From: Hymenobacter guriensis
GTDB taxonomy: Bacteria > Bacteroidota > Bacteroidia > Cytophagales > Hymenobacteraceae
Assembly (NCBI RefSeq): GCF_015773195.1
Contig: NZ_JADWYK010000001.1
Span: 372,001 to 436,000, forward strand
DNA: 64,000 nt
Direction: 5' to 3'
Below, piece after piece: positions 27,352-35,436 of this stretch. Below the pieces are notes generated by a model. The model had not been told where the DNA came from. It made no database searches and was given only the letters and a program-made list of their open reading frames with translations. Both the position numbers and the translations under genes were made by a program. Numbering within the stretch: position 1 is the stretch's first letter; the number at the start of each line of letters is the position of its first letter.

Positions 27352-27675
27352 TTAAACTGATTCCGGCCGGCCGTCGGTGCCCGCCTCAGTGGTCGTGGCA
27401 GGCGAAGTTGAAGAACCCAGATCATTGAGCAGAGAATCGGCGGCGGAACGGTCGGGGTTGGTATCGGCCGATACCCCGCCGGTTTTCAGGTCGTTGAGGC
27501 GGCTAAGGCCTTCTTTGAACAGCTTGTTCAGGTCGTCGGAAAAGCGGCTGGCCGAGTCGCGCAGGCCGGCGCGGGTTTCTTCACCGGTTTCGGGCGCCAG
27601 CAGCAGGCCAGCTACAACACCAGCCGTAGCGCCGGCCAGCAGGGAGAGAATGATTTTACCGTTGTCGTTTTTCAT
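27352..27675 (-). CDS. YtxH domain-containing protein, short copy
   Basis: 107 residues. The N-terminus (KIILSLLAGATAGVVAGLLLAPETGEETR) is the YtxH signature: a glycine-zipper transmembrane helix followed by APxxGxxTR. A charged helical stretch and a disordered Ser/Thr/Asp-rich tail follow. YtxH proteins are small membrane proteins linked to general stress; the biochemical role is unknown. A second YtxH gene lies 131 nt upstream on the same strand, with a terminator hairpin between them, so they may be separate units. Confidence 0.88.
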   Translation of the reverse strand: MKNDNGKIILSLLAGATAGVVAGLLLAPETGEETRAGLRDSASRFSDDLNKLFKEGLSRLNDLKTGGVSADTNPDRSAADSLLNDLGSSTSPATTTEAGTDGRPESV

Positions 27676-27744
27676 GGTAGGGAAAGTAAAAGGTGAGTTG
27701 TCCGTGTGGAAGACAAATAACGCGGAACAGGCAAAAGAGTTGAA

Positions 27745-27779
27745 AAAAAGCCCTTCCTCGGAAAGAGAAAGGGCTTTTT
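27745..27779 (-). terminator. Rho-independent terminator after the longer YtxH gene
   Basis: AAAAAGCCC / GGGCTTTTT outer stem with an interrupted inner stem (TTCCTC and GAGAAA sides). On the minus strand the distal arm ends in a long T run, 28 nt after the stop at 27807. Confidence 0.8.
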
Positions 27780-27806
27780 CTATGACTAAGCTGACTTTGC
27801 AGTGGC

Positions 27807-28241
27807 TTACAGCTCGTTCAGGAGCTTAGTGATTTCGCGCTTGCCTTTGCCCAGCTTCTGCTGCAGGCGGCCTACGAGGTCTTCTTCCTGACCTTCGGCG
27901 TATTCCAGATCTTCGTCCGTGAGCTGGGCGTACTGCTGACGCAGCTTGCCTTTTGCTTCGTTCCAGTCGCCTTTCAGCTTCAGGCTGCTACCGGGGATGG
28001 TAACGCCCAACTCTTCCAGCTTTTCTACGTAGCCTTTGAATTTGGTGTCCAGCTCTTCGCCGTACTTGGAAAGCTGCTCGCCCAGCTGGCCGCTGTACTT
28101 GGTAGCAGCCGAGCCCAGCTTTTCGCGGGTGGCTTTGCCGTTATCGGGTGCCATCAGCATACCAGCAATGATACCGGCGCCGGCACCAGCCAGAGCAGCG
28201 AGGAGAATTTTACCGGAGTTGTCTTCTTCGTGATACGACAT
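27807..28241 (-). CDS. YtxH domain-containing protein, longer copy
   Basis: 144 residues from ATG 28241 (MSYHEEDNSGKILLAAL); the frame is open further upstream but without similarity. The YtxH helix with glycine zipper (AGAGAGIIAGMLMAP, about 18-32) is followed by DNGKATREKLGSAATKYSGQ and then a CsbD-like segment (about 85-130; LKGDWNEAKGKLRQQYAQLTDEDLEY split here) that resembles the small CsbD stress proteins. A YtxH-CsbD arrangement fits a membrane-anchored stress protein. Paired with the shorter YtxH gene downstream. Confidence 0.82.
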   Translation of the reverse strand: MSYHEEDNSGKILLAALAGAGAGIIAGMLMAPDNGKATREKLGSAATKYSGQLGEQLSKYGEELDTKFKGYVEKLEELGVTIPGSSLKLKGDWNEAKGKLRQQYAQLTDEDLEYAEGQEEDLVGRLQQKLGKGKREITKLLNEL

Positions 28242-28444
28242 GAGTAGGGAGAGAATGAATGTGAATGGTTGAGGTACTTGGAAAGGCAACGCCTCCCACA
28301 GATCAGCCGCGCCAGTACAAGGGAGCGAGGCCTGACCTGATGTTATGCCTATACGCAGGCTCTGGCAAGGGGTTTTAAGAGAAGACAAAAAAATAGCTTC
28401 TGCCGAATACTTCCATGTGGGCGACTCTTGTGGATGGGCTTCCG

Positions 28445-28452
28445 TATGTTTG
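28445..28452 (+). promoter_or_regulatory. Candidate -7 box (TATGTTTG) for the Kazal lipoprotein gene
   Basis: Exact TAnnTTTG match, 27 nt before ATG 28480; no well-placed -33 TTG. Confidence 0.4.
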
Positions 28453-28479
28453 GCATATCCTTCACCTTACCCCAGGGTC

Positions 28480-28731
28480 ATGAAATTTCTGCTTGCCTTC
28501 CCCCTGCTGCTAACGGCTCTGGCTGGTGGCTGCCAATCCACTGAGCAGCCTGCTACCGCAGTCAAAGAGTGCATCGACGCGTCGAAAATCAAAAAAGACG
28601 GCATGTGCACCATGCAGTACGACCCGGTATGCGGCTGCGACGGCAAAACGTACGGCAATGCGTGCCAGGCTTCCAATGCCGGCGTAACGAGCTTTACCAA
28701 AGGCGAATGCCCGCCCGCTACCACCAACTAA
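28480..28731 (+). CDS. Kazal-type protease inhibitor lipoprotein
   Basis: 83 residues from ATG 28480. The N-terminal signal ends in a lipobox LTALAGGC (Cys20 region), so it is probably lipid-anchored in the envelope. The mature part holds one Kazal domain with the conserved core [16 protein letters not shown] and the downstream [11 protein letters not shown]. Kazal domains block serine proteases by inserting a reactive loop; the loop residue here sits in the [10 protein letters not shown] segment. The target is unknown. The cupin gene follows 13 nt later, suggesting co-transcription. Confidence 0.88.
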   Translation: MKFLLAFPLLLTALAGGCQSTEQPATAVKECIDASKIKKDGMCTMQYDPVCGCDGKTYGNACQASNAGVTSFTKGECPPATTN

Positions 28732-28744
28732 CTTTTGCTGCCTG

Positions 28745-29113
28745 ATGTCTGAGAAACGCTATTTCCGCCAACAACAGCCCTTCGTGGTGCCCACTACCGA
28801 TGGCAAGCTCATTGAAGAGCACATTGGGCTGGCCAGCACCGGCACCGGTCAGTACAGCGTAGCGCACATGGTGGCCCCGCCCCAGTGGAGCGAGCCGCAC
28901 CAGCGCCCCGAGTTTGACGAGGTAACCATTGTGGTGCGCGGCCGCAAGCGGTTTGAAATCGACGGCGACGTGGTGGAGCTGGGTGCTGGAGAGTCGCTGC
29001 TGATTAAGGCCGGGGCCCGGGTACGTTACTCCAACCCCTTCGATGCCGAGTGCGAATATTGGTCGGTGTGCGTTCCGGCGTTCAGTCCGGCTACCGTGAA
29101 CCGGGAAGAATAG
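28745..29113 (+). CDS. Cupin domain protein
   Basis: 122-residue single-domain cupin. The two cupin motifs are visible: EPHQRPEFDEVTIVVRGRKRFEI (metal-binding His and Glu with the conserved Gly) and a second part, VELGAGESLLIKAGARVRYSNP, in which the usual second His is not obvious. Metal binding may therefore be incomplete. Small cupins range from isomerases to binding proteins, so no substrate is given. It starts 13 nt after the Kazal gene stop. Confidence 0.8.
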   Translation: MSEKRYFRQQQPFVVPTTDGKLIEEHIGLASTGTGQYSVAHMVAPPQWSEPHQRPEFDEVTIVVRGRKRFEIDGDVVELGAGESLLIKAGARVRYSNPFDAECEYWSVCVPAFSPATVNREE

Positions 29114-29136
29114 GCTAGGCAGCACTGGCACCTTGC

Positions 29137-29178
29137 GAAGCCTGTTATTTCCTTTCTTCAAGGGAAGTGACAGGCTTC
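29137..29178. terminator. Probable bidirectional terminator
   Basis: GAAGCCTGT (29137-29145) pairs with ACAGGCTTC (29170-29178), with some further pairing inside. It lies between the convergent cupin and response-regulator genes. Confidence 0.6.
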
Positions 29179-29197
29179 ACTGCTTTCTCAACAGTCA

Positions 29198-29962
29198 TTA
29201 TTTCATGCCCAGCCAACGGCGTAGCTCGGGCGTGCGGTGGGTGCTGGCGGTGAGGCTCACGGGCTGCCCACGCAGGTGCACCACCAACGTATCGTTGAAG
29301 TAAGACTCCAGCCGCTCGATGGCACTCAACTGAACGATTTCGGTACGGTTGAGGCGGAAAAAGCGGGCCGGGTCGAGCTGGGCTTCGAGCTGGCTCAGGG
29401 TTTCATTGAGCACAAAGGCCCGGCCCTGCCCATCAATAGCGTGCGCGACGCCGTTTCGCAGCTGAAAGTAAGGCAGATCGTCCACATCGAGCAGGTAGAG
29501 GCCCTGGCGGGTTTTGCTCACCAGCCGCTGCTTGTAGGTTGGTGCGGGCACGGTGCTACTTAGCGAGGCAGCCAGCTGTTGCAGGGCCGCCCCCTGAAAC
29601 GACTGCCGCAGCCGCTCAAACTTCTGCATAGCCGCCGCAAACTGGGCGTACTGCACCGGTTTGAGCACGTAGGCAATGCCATTCTGCTCGAAGGCCTGCA
29701 CCAGAAACGAGTCGTAGGCCGTGACGAAAATGATGGGGCTGCTGACGGCCACCTGCCCGAACAGCTGAAACACGTTGCCGTCCAGCAGCTCAATATCCGA
29801 CAAAATCAGGTCGGGGGCCGGGTGCTGACGTAAGAATGCTGCGGCTTCACTTACCTGCTGACACTCGCTCACAATGGTAGCTGTAGGGGCATACTGCAAG
29901 GCAAAGCGGCGGAGCTGGTCGAGAGCTGGCTCCTCATCTTCAATCAACAGCAAACGGAGCAT
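29198..29962 (-). CDS. LytTR-family response regulator
   Basis: 254 residues. Receiver domain (about 1-120) with the acidic pair at Glu8/Asp9, the phospho-acceptor Asp56 in LILSDIELLDGN, and the conserved Lys in YVLKPV. A LytTR DNA-binding domain follows (about 150-250; FRLNRTEIVQLSAIERLESYFNDTLVV is split across it). It is the partner of the LytS-type kinase encoded just upstream on the same strand; 93 nt with a heptamer repeat array separates the two genes. Confidence 0.93.
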   Translation of the reverse strand: MLRLLLIEDEEPALDQLRRFALQYAPTATIVSECQQVSEAAAFLRQHPAPDLILSDIELLDGNVFQLFGQVAVSSPIIFVTAYDSFLVQAFEQNGIAYVLKPVQYAQFAAAMQKFERLRQSFQGAALQQLAASLSSTVPAPTYKQRLVSKTRQGLYLLDVDDLPYFQLRNGVAHAIDGQGRAFVLNETLSQLEAQLDPARFFRLNRTEIVQLSAIERLESYFNDTLVVHLRGQPVSLTASTHRTPELRRWLGMK

Positions 29963-29963
29963 A

Positions 29964-29991
29964 AGTAGTGAGTAGTGAGTAGTGAGTAGTG
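29964..29991. repeat. Tandem heptamer repeat, AGTAGTG x4
   Basis: Four exact, contiguous copies of AGTAGTG beginning 2 nt upstream of the response-regulator start codon. It lies in the gap between the kinase and regulator genes. Confidence 0.9.
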
Positions 29992-30055
29992 AGATGCTAC
30001 GCGGATTGAGTAGCGGAACTGTATAAAAAGCGCAGAAAACGAGGTTAAATCTATT

Positions 30056-31096
30056 TTACGCTGGGACTGGGGCCCGGCGCACCAGGGGCAGCGTTACGCT
30101 GAACTGCTCGGGCGTGTCGTCGATGCGCACGGGCGTATCGTGGAGCAGGGCCAAACGGGCGCGCAGACCCGCTAGCCCGCTGCCCTCGCCCGGGGACGGC
30201 ACCGGGCGGGGCTGGCGGGCATGGCTGACTTGCAAACTGGTAACGGTGAGAGTGAGCCGCACCCGCAAAGGCCGGGCGCGGCTGCCCAGGTTATGCTTAA
30301 GCGCATTGGTGAGTAGCTCCTGCCCTACGCCAGGCGGAATCAGCAGCAGCTGCAGCTCATCATCAGGTACCTGTACATCCTCCTCGAACACGTAGGCGGC
30401 CCCAAAGCGCCGCTGCAACAGAAACTGGTAGTCGCGCAGGAAAGCCAGCTCCTCGGCTACCGGCACGGCATCGTGCTGGCGGGTGCGCACCAGGTAGCGG
30501 TAGAGGCTGGCCAGATGGGTCACATAGTCGTGGGCGGTAGTGTTAGCTGGCTCGATGAGGGCAGCCAGAATGTTGAGGTTGTTGAACAGAAAGTGCGGGT
30601 CGACGTGCTGCTGCAGGGCCCGCAGGCGCGCCTGGGTGGCTTCCTTTTCCAGGCGCTCCACCTCTATCCGCACCTGGGCGGCGTGCTGCTGGTACAGAAA
30701 CGGCAGGTACACGCTGCCCACCAGCAGGTACAAAAACACCTCCGACGCAAGAATGCGCACCATCGGGTACCAGCCGGCGTAATTGTCGTGCCCGATGTGG
30801 GTTAGCTCCAGCACCGCCGTAAGCAGCTGCATACCGCCCACGAACAGCAGCGCCCCGCGCCAAAGCAATTCGAAGAAGTAGCGGGCCTGCCCCGAAGCCT
30901 GCCCGCGGCGCACACCCCGGGCATGCAGTTTATCCAGCAGCCAGACAATCAGCAAAGCCTGCAGAAACGTCCAGAACGGCGCATCCGGGAACAGGTAGAA
31001 CTCCTCCACGGTCACAGCCATGATCAGGCGCGTGTACAGGGCCAGCAGCAAGGCCAGCGCGAACATGAACAAGTAAAACCAGGGCTTTTTGCGCAT
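30056..31096 (-). CDS. LytS/YehU-type sensor histidine kinase
   Basis: 346 residues. Four hydrophobic helices (about 8-28, 40-56, 78-100, 115-140) form the membrane sensor. A short coiled coil leads to the His_kinase domain with the phospho-acceptor in VDPHFLFNNLN (His at about 172). An HATPase-like domain follows with the N-box GQELLTNALKHN. The later G boxes are abbreviated (GEGSGLAGLRARL). It is the first gene of a kinase-regulator operon with the LytTR protein. The signal is unknown. Confidence 0.92.
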   Translation of the reverse strand: MRKKPWFYLFMFALALLLALYTRLIMAVTVEEFYLFPDAPFWTFLQALLIVWLLDKLHARGVRRGQASGQARYFFELLWRGALLFVGGMQLLTAVLELTHIGHDNYAGWYPMVRILASEVFLYLLVGSVYLPFLYQQHAAQVRIEVERLEKEATQARLRALQQHVDPHFLFNNLNILAALIEPANTTAHDYVTHLASLYRYLVRTRQHDAVPVAEELAFLRDYQFLLQRRFGAAYVFEEDVQVPDDELQLLLIPPGVGQELLTNALKHNLGSRARPLRVRLTLTVTSLQVSHARQPRPVPSPGEGSGLAGLRARLALLHDTPVRIDDTPEQFSVTLPLVRRAPVPA

Positions 31097-31125
31097 GAAA
31101 GCAGGGTTTGGATTGCAAGCTATAG

Positions 31126-31170
31126 AAGTAGTTGGTCATCTAGCGCAGCGCCCGGAATGACCAACTACTT
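31126..31170. repeat. 14-bp perfect inverted repeat upstream of the kinase gene
   Basis: Arms 31126-31139 and 31157-31170 are exact reverse complements around a 17-nt loop. It lies 30 nt upstream of the kinase start and 43 nt after the stop of the preceding minus-strand gene. There is no T run, so it may be an operator or a palindromic repeat rather than a terminator. Confidence 0.8.
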
Positions 31171-31213
31171 TGCGACGGGCATTTTATATGGCTTAACGTT
31201 TGCGGCGCGCAGC

Positions 31214-31990
31214 TCAGAATTGACCGGCCGGTTTCACTTCCTTGCCGGTTTCGTCGAGGAAGCGTAGCACGGGCTGGTTGTTTTTATCAACGCCAATGGT
31301 AAGGCGGGTACGGCCCTGGTTATCCTTGAAATCGAGCGTAGACTGGTCGGTGTTGGCCACCATCATCATGCGGGTGGCCCCGCGCTGGTCGGCCATAATC
31401 ACGGCCGAGGAGCGGCCGGCCGTGGTGCCCACGTACATGCGCGTCATTAGGCCCAGCTTGCCTTCCTTCTGGGCCTTCTGCTTTTCCTCGGGCGTAGCAT
31501 TCTTGTACTTCTCGTTCAGCACGGCCACCGACTCCTCGGGGGCGTCGTTGAAGGTGAGGCCGGCCTTGTAGCCTCCCCCTTGCTCCTGGTAGTTGAGGGC
31601 AATAACCTGATCCTGACCGAACCGGTCGAGGGAAAAGTGCCCGCCGGCGGAAGGCTTGCCATCCGGCCCCTTTTCGCCCCCGAAAATCAGGCCACCGCAC
31701 TCTTCGCCTTTGTCGTTATAGAACAGCATGCCGGGGTGAGGCCGCTTATAGTCGATGTGCTTGCCGTCGATGGTGACGCCCTGCGGAAACCGCTCCTTGT
31801 TGCTCATGATCATCTTCACGGTCCCGTCGCGCTCTACCAGGTTCAGGCGCTCCACCGATATTTCGCCGAAGCGCACGGGCTTATCGGGCTTACCGAAAGC
31901 GCATAGCAGGGCCACGGCCGGCACCAACGTAGCGCCCAAGGCATAAGCTTTGAGGAATTTTACGTCACGGGCGAGTTTCTGCGTATCCAT
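31214..31990 (-). CDS. Membrane-anchored protein of unknown function
   Basis: 258 residues. An N-terminal helix (about 14-32; YALGATLVPAVALLCAF) anchors a predicted periplasmic, beta-rich domain. Internal segments have a similar shape (VERDGTVKMIMSNKERFPQG at about 53-72, later MADQRGATRMMMVAN and FKDNQGRTRLTIGVDKN), suggesting repeated strand-turn units. A charged helix with KNATPEEKQKAQKEGK interrupts it at about 165-180. I believe similar proteins occur in other Bacteroidota but no function is known. Divergent from the dienelactone hydrolase gene. Confidence 0.65.
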   Translation of the reverse strand: MDTQKLARDVKFLKAYALGATLVPAVALLCAFGKPDKPVRFGEISVERLNLVERDGTVKMIMSNKERFPQGVTIDGKHIDYKRPHPGMLFYNDKGEECGGLIFGGEKGPDGKPSAGGHFSLDRFGQDQVIALNYQEQGGGYKAGLTFNDAPEESVAVLNEKYKNATPEEKQKAQKEGKLGLMTRMYVGTTAGRSSAVIMADQRGATRMMMVANTDQSTLDFKDNQGRTRLTIGVDKNNQPVLRFLDETGKEVKPAGQF

Positions 31991-32063
31991 GAGGAAGAAG
32001 GTTTAGGGTGAATGATGTCCCAAAGCTTGTCCTTCGCGGCTCTGAAAGCAGGTACTTTCGCGG

Positions 32064-32111
32064 GAGTGCCGGAAAAATCGTGCGAGTGCCGGAAACCGGG
32101 GCGTGAGTGCC
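32064..32111. promoter_or_regulatory. Three phased direct repeats in a divergent promoter region
   Basis: GAGTGCCGGAAA occurs at 32064-32075 and 32084-32095, and its first seven bases, GAGTGCC, again at 32105-32111. The copies start 20 and 21 nt apart, about two helical turns, so a protein could bind all on one face of the DNA. They sit between the genes at 31990 (minus) and 32177 (plus). Confidence 0.6.
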
Positions 32112-32176
32112 TAATGCGCCGGTGCAGCTTCGGGCGGGTTTCTCTATCTTTCTCCACCACTTCCCCTTCCCGCCGC

Positions 32177-33043
32177 ATGGATCAGCGCATCATCAACCTT
32201 TTCGACGAATACACTCACGCCCCGCTTAGTCGCAAGGATTTTCTGGACCGCCTGGTGAAACTGACTGGCGGCACGGCGCTGGCTGCCGCGGCCCTGGCAG
32301 CCCTGGAGCCCGGCTACGCCCAGGCCGCTACTCCCGGCGGTACCGAGAAAAGTAAGCTGGTTGCGGAAGAGGTAACCTGGCCCGGCGAGGCCGGCGTGAC
32401 GATGAAAGGCCTGCTGGTACACCCCAAGGACAAGAAAAAGCGCGGGGCCGTGGTGGTCATTCACGAAAACCGGGGCCTCACGCCCCACATCAAAGACGTC
32501 ACTCAGCGCGTAGCCCAGGCCGGTTACCTGGCCCTTGGCGTGGATGCGCTGTCGGTATTCGGGGGTACACCTGCCAACGAAGACGAAGGCCGCACGCTCA
32601 TCGGCAAACTGGATAAGCCCCAGAACCTGAACAACTACCTCGCCGCCCTGCGCTACCTGCGCGCCCGCCCGGAAAGCAACGGCCGCACCGGTTGCGTGGG
32701 CTTCTGCTGGGGCGGGGCCATGGCCAACCAGCTAGCCCTCCACGATCCGCAGCTAAACGCCGCCGTGGCGTACTACGGTACTCAGCCCGAAGCCACAGCC
32801 GACCTCACCCACATCAAGGCCCACCTCATGCTGCACTACGCCGCCCTCGATGAGCGGGTGAATGCCGGCAAGGACGCCTACGAAGCTGCCCTAAAGGCAG
32901 CCGGCGTACCATTCGAGCAGTTCGTGTATGAGGGCGTAAACCACGCGTTCAACAACGACTCCTCCCCCGCCCGCTACAATGCCGAAGCCGCCAAGCTGGC
33001 CTGGGAACGGACGCTGCGGCTGTTCAAGAAACAGTTGGGGTAA
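32177..33043 (+). CDS. Dienelactone hydrolase family protein, exported
   Basis: 288 residues from ATG 32177. The start SRKDFLDRLVKLTGG followed by a hydrophobic Ala/Leu stretch looks like a Tat-type signal with Arg-Lys instead of Arg-Arg. The alpha/beta hydrolase domain has the DLH nucleophile in CVGFCWGG (Cys), an Asp in YAALDERV and a His in GVNHAFNND, so the Cys-Asp-His triad is complete. The family hydrolyses dienelactones in aromatic breakdown and other small esters; no such pathway is nearby, so the substrate is unknown. Confidence 0.9.
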   Translation: MDQRIINLFDEYTHAPLSRKDFLDRLVKLTGGTALAAAALAALEPGYAQAATPGGTEKSKLVAEEVTWPGEAGVTMKGLLVHPKDKKKRGAVVVIHENRGLTPHIKDVTQRVAQAGYLALGVDALSVFGGTPANEDEGRTLIGKLDKPQNLNNYLAALRYLRARPESNGRTGCVGFCWGGAMANQLALHDPQLNAAVAYYGTQPEATADLTHIKAHLMLHYAALDERVNAGKDAYEAALKAAGVPFEQFVYEGVNHAFNNDSSPARYNAEAAKLAWERTLRLFKKQLG

Positions 33044-33054
33044 ACTACTGTACA

Positions 33055-33612
33055 ATGAAACCACTAATCGGTATTGGCTTCTGGCGCAGCCTGCTGGAGC
33101 CAGAGTTGCCTGACCCAGCTTGTTTTATCGATGCAGATTGGTCACAATCCGAACGGCAACGGGTACTCCATTATCTGCAACAAGGGCAGCCTTTGAATTA
33201 CTGGATGGGCTACAGCTGGTGCCGTTTCCGCTGTGGCATTTCCAACCCCGAAATGGGTGCTGCGGACTATACAGATGGCACCTATTGCTGGCCGGAAGGA
33301 TTGGCGCACTACGTAAGCTGTCATCAGGTTCGTTTACCGAATACCTTCACTCAGCACGTTCTTAGTCAGCTCTCCTTCCCAGCGGCAGCAGCAAAAGTGT
33401 CCGATTTCAGCCCGGTTGATATGCAATGGTGTCAGCAGCAAACAGGCTGGCACCCATCGTTCCTCTCTTTCCCGGCTGAAACAGATGAAGAAGCTGAGAA
33501 GACCATTCGGAGATTTGAACAAGGAAAATGTTTAGAGCCGTCTATGCTCACCCCCGCAGCCTGTGAAGCCCGAACGCACTTAATAAAGCAGTGGCGGGCT
33601 AAAACCAGCTGA
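33055..33612 (+). CDS. Protein of unknown function, Trp/Cys-rich
   Basis: 185 residues, no signal peptide. The central block WMGYSWCRFRCG ... MGAADYTDGTYCWPEGLAHYV (about 50-85) is rich in Trp, Tyr and Cys and looks like a conserved core. A charged C-terminal helix pair follows. I do not recognise the family. It starts 11 nt after the dienelactone hydrolase stop and is lower in GC, so it could be co-transcribed by position only. Proteins with this look are often single-gene accessory or immunity-type proteins, which is only a guess here. Confidence 0.65.
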   Translation: MKPLIGIGFWRSLLEPELPDPACFIDADWSQSERQRVLHYLQQGQPLNYWMGYSWCRFRCGISNPEMGAADYTDGTYCWPEGLAHYVSCHQVRLPNTFTQHVLSQLSFPAAAAKVSDFSPVDMQWCQQQTGWHPSFLSFPAETDEEAEKTIRRFEQGKCLEPSMLTPAACEARTHLIKQWRAKTS

Positions 33613-33655
33613 TTGCCTGAATCGGCCCACGTACCGCTCAACTCCTAGCCAACAA

Positions 33656-33698
33656 CAATGCCCCACTGGGCGCTGTAATAGCACCCAATGGGGCATTG
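33656..33698. terminator. Bidirectional terminator between convergent genes
   Basis: CAATGCCCCA pairs with TGGGGCATTG, with two mismatched but continuing inner segments (TGGG/CCCA and GCT/AGC). It separates the 33612 and 33723 gene ends. Confidence 0.75.
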
Positions 33699-33722
33699 CA
33701 CCTGTTTTGCTTTTTGGTTGGA

Positions 33723-35300
33723 CTACATCCGTCCTTCCGGCTTAGCGGCGGGTAGGGGCTTGCGGGGCAGCTTGGCGTCGCGCATGGCAGCCTGGTACAC
33801 GAAGGAGGCCACCACTACCGAAGCCTGTTTGAGGTCGTCGGCGGGGAGCCGCTCGTAGGTGTCCATGTTGGTGTGGTGGGTGCGGGTGCCGTAGTCCAGC
33901 GGGTCCTGGATGAACTGGAAACCGGGCAGGCCCACGGCATCAAAAGAGAGGTGGTCGGTGCCGCCGGTGTTGCGCAGCGTGACGGTGGTAGCGCCCATGT
34001 CGGCGAAGGGCTTGAGCCAGTCCTGGAAAATGGGAGCCACTGCTTCGTTGCCCTGGGCGTAGATGCCGCGGATTTTGCCGGCACCGTTGTCGAGGTTGAA
34101 GTAGGCAGCCAGCTTCTCATGCTCGGGCAGCAGCTGCATGGTAGCTGGGTCGGCGAAGTGGTTTTTCACGTAGCCCCGGGACCCGTGCAGGCCCTGCTCC
34201 TCCTCACCCCACAAGGCAATGCGGATGGTACGGCGGGGCTGCACGCCGGTAGCCTTCAAAATACGTACGGCCTCCATCATAATGGCGCAGCCGGCGGCGT
34301 TATCGGTGGCGCCGGTGGCGGCGTGCCAGGAGTCGAGGTGGCCGCCCAGCATCACCACTTCGCTTTTCAGCTTTTTGTCGGTGCCGGGGATTTCGGCTAC
34401 TACGTTGTAGCCCTTCAAATCCTGGGTTTGAAAGCGGGTGCGGGTTTCCAGCTCCAGCTGCACCGGAATACCGGCTTCGGCCAGCCGAATCAGGCGCAGC
34501 TGGTCTTCGGGGGCCATTTCCAGCTCGGGCAGCACAGGCTTGGCATCGGCGGCGTAGGGCGCGCCATTGCTGGTGAAGAACGTACCATCGGAGCCGCCGC
34601 GGGAGCTCAGCACGGCAGCCGCGCCTTCGCTCACCAGCATATCAGCCAGCTTGGTGCGCACCGCCATCAGGGCTTTGCGGTCGGCCATTCGTTTTTCCGC
34701 CTCGGCATCCACCGGGCGCGGCGTGGTGGGGGCTTCGGGCTTGAAGTCGGCCATCTTCTTCAGCTCTTCGTCGGAGTGGCGGCGGGCATCGGGCTCGAAG
34801 GAGGGCTTGGGCGCGTTGGCTACGCTCAGCAGCACGATTTTGTCGCGCAGCTGGCCTTTGTACTGGTCAAGCTCGGCTTCCGTCGTGGCCTTCACCACCA
34901 CCACCGACTTTTTCAGCAGGCCATTGGTGCCGGGCGTCCAGGCTTTGGGCGCGCCAATAAGGGTGTGGTAGTAGGGCACCGTCATGGCTACGTACGACTT
35001 ATCGATGTCCCAGCCGCGGCCAAACGTGCCCCAGGGCTCGATGTTGGCTTTGGTGAGGCCCCAGTCGGTGAGCTGCTTTTTGGTCCACTCGTTGGCGCGG
35101 GCCAGGCCCTCGGAGCCGGCCAGGCGCGGGCCGCACACATCGGTCAGATAAAAGGCCGTTTCCATCACCTTGGAGCGGTTCAGGCCTTCGTCTTTGATTT
35201 TGGCGAGTGTAGCGGCGTCGGCTTTGGTGCCTTGCTGGGCGAGGGCGGGCGCCGTGAGGGCAAGTGAGCCGGCCAGCGTGCAGAGTCGGAGTAGAGTCAT
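33723..35300 (-). CDS. M28 family zinc aminopeptidase, secreted
   Basis: 525 residues. A signal peptide ends ALTAPALAQQ. A PA-type insert (about 125-270) sits inside the fold, as in many Bacteroidota M28 enzymes. The di-zinc site is complete: LGGHLDSW (His, Asp), TDNAAG (bridging Asp), WGEEEQGLHGS (catalytic Glu and ligand), FNLDNGAG (Asp) and GGTDHLSFD (His). It should cut N-terminal residues from peptides in the periplasm or outside. Monocistronic. Confidence 0.95.
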   Translation of the reverse strand: MTLLRLCTLAGSLALTAPALAQQGTKADAATLAKIKDEGLNRSKVMETAFYLTDVCGPRLAGSEGLARANEWTKKQLTDWGLTKANIEPWGTFGRGWDIDKSYVAMTVPYYHTLIGAPKAWTPGTNGLLKKSVVVVKATTEAELDQYKGQLRDKIVLLSVANAPKPSFEPDARRHSDEELKKMADFKPEAPTTPRPVDAEAEKRMADRKALMAVRTKLADMLVSEGAAAVLSSRGGSDGTFFTSNGAPYAADAKPVLPELEMAPEDQLRLIRLAEAGIPVQLELETRTRFQTQDLKGYNVVAEIPGTDKKLKSEVVMLGGHLDSWHAATGATDNAAGCAIMMEAVRILKATGVQPRRTIRIALWGEEEQGLHGSRGYVKNHFADPATMQLLPEHEKLAAYFNLDNGAGKIRGIYAQGNEAVAPIFQDWLKPFADMGATTVTLRNTGGTDHLSFDAVGLPGFQFIQDPLDYGTRTHHTNMDTYERLPADDLKQASVVVASFVYQAAMRDAKLPRKPLPAAKPEGRM

Positions 35301-35436
35301 AAGAGAAGCTGGTTAAGAGGTGCTGCAAGAACCCGAAAGTAACGCCTGAGTTGCAGCCTTGCGCATTTTACCGCCGCAGGGCAGAGCTAAAACCAGCGCA
35401 AAAGCCTACCTTCCCTCTACCCTATTCGCTACCGCC

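Noticed and set aside
33873-35267. Long plus-strand frame opposite the M28 peptidase
   Set aside because: Composition is typical of antisense frames in GC-rich DNA (Gly/Val/His-rich); the minus strand has a complete zinc peptidase.
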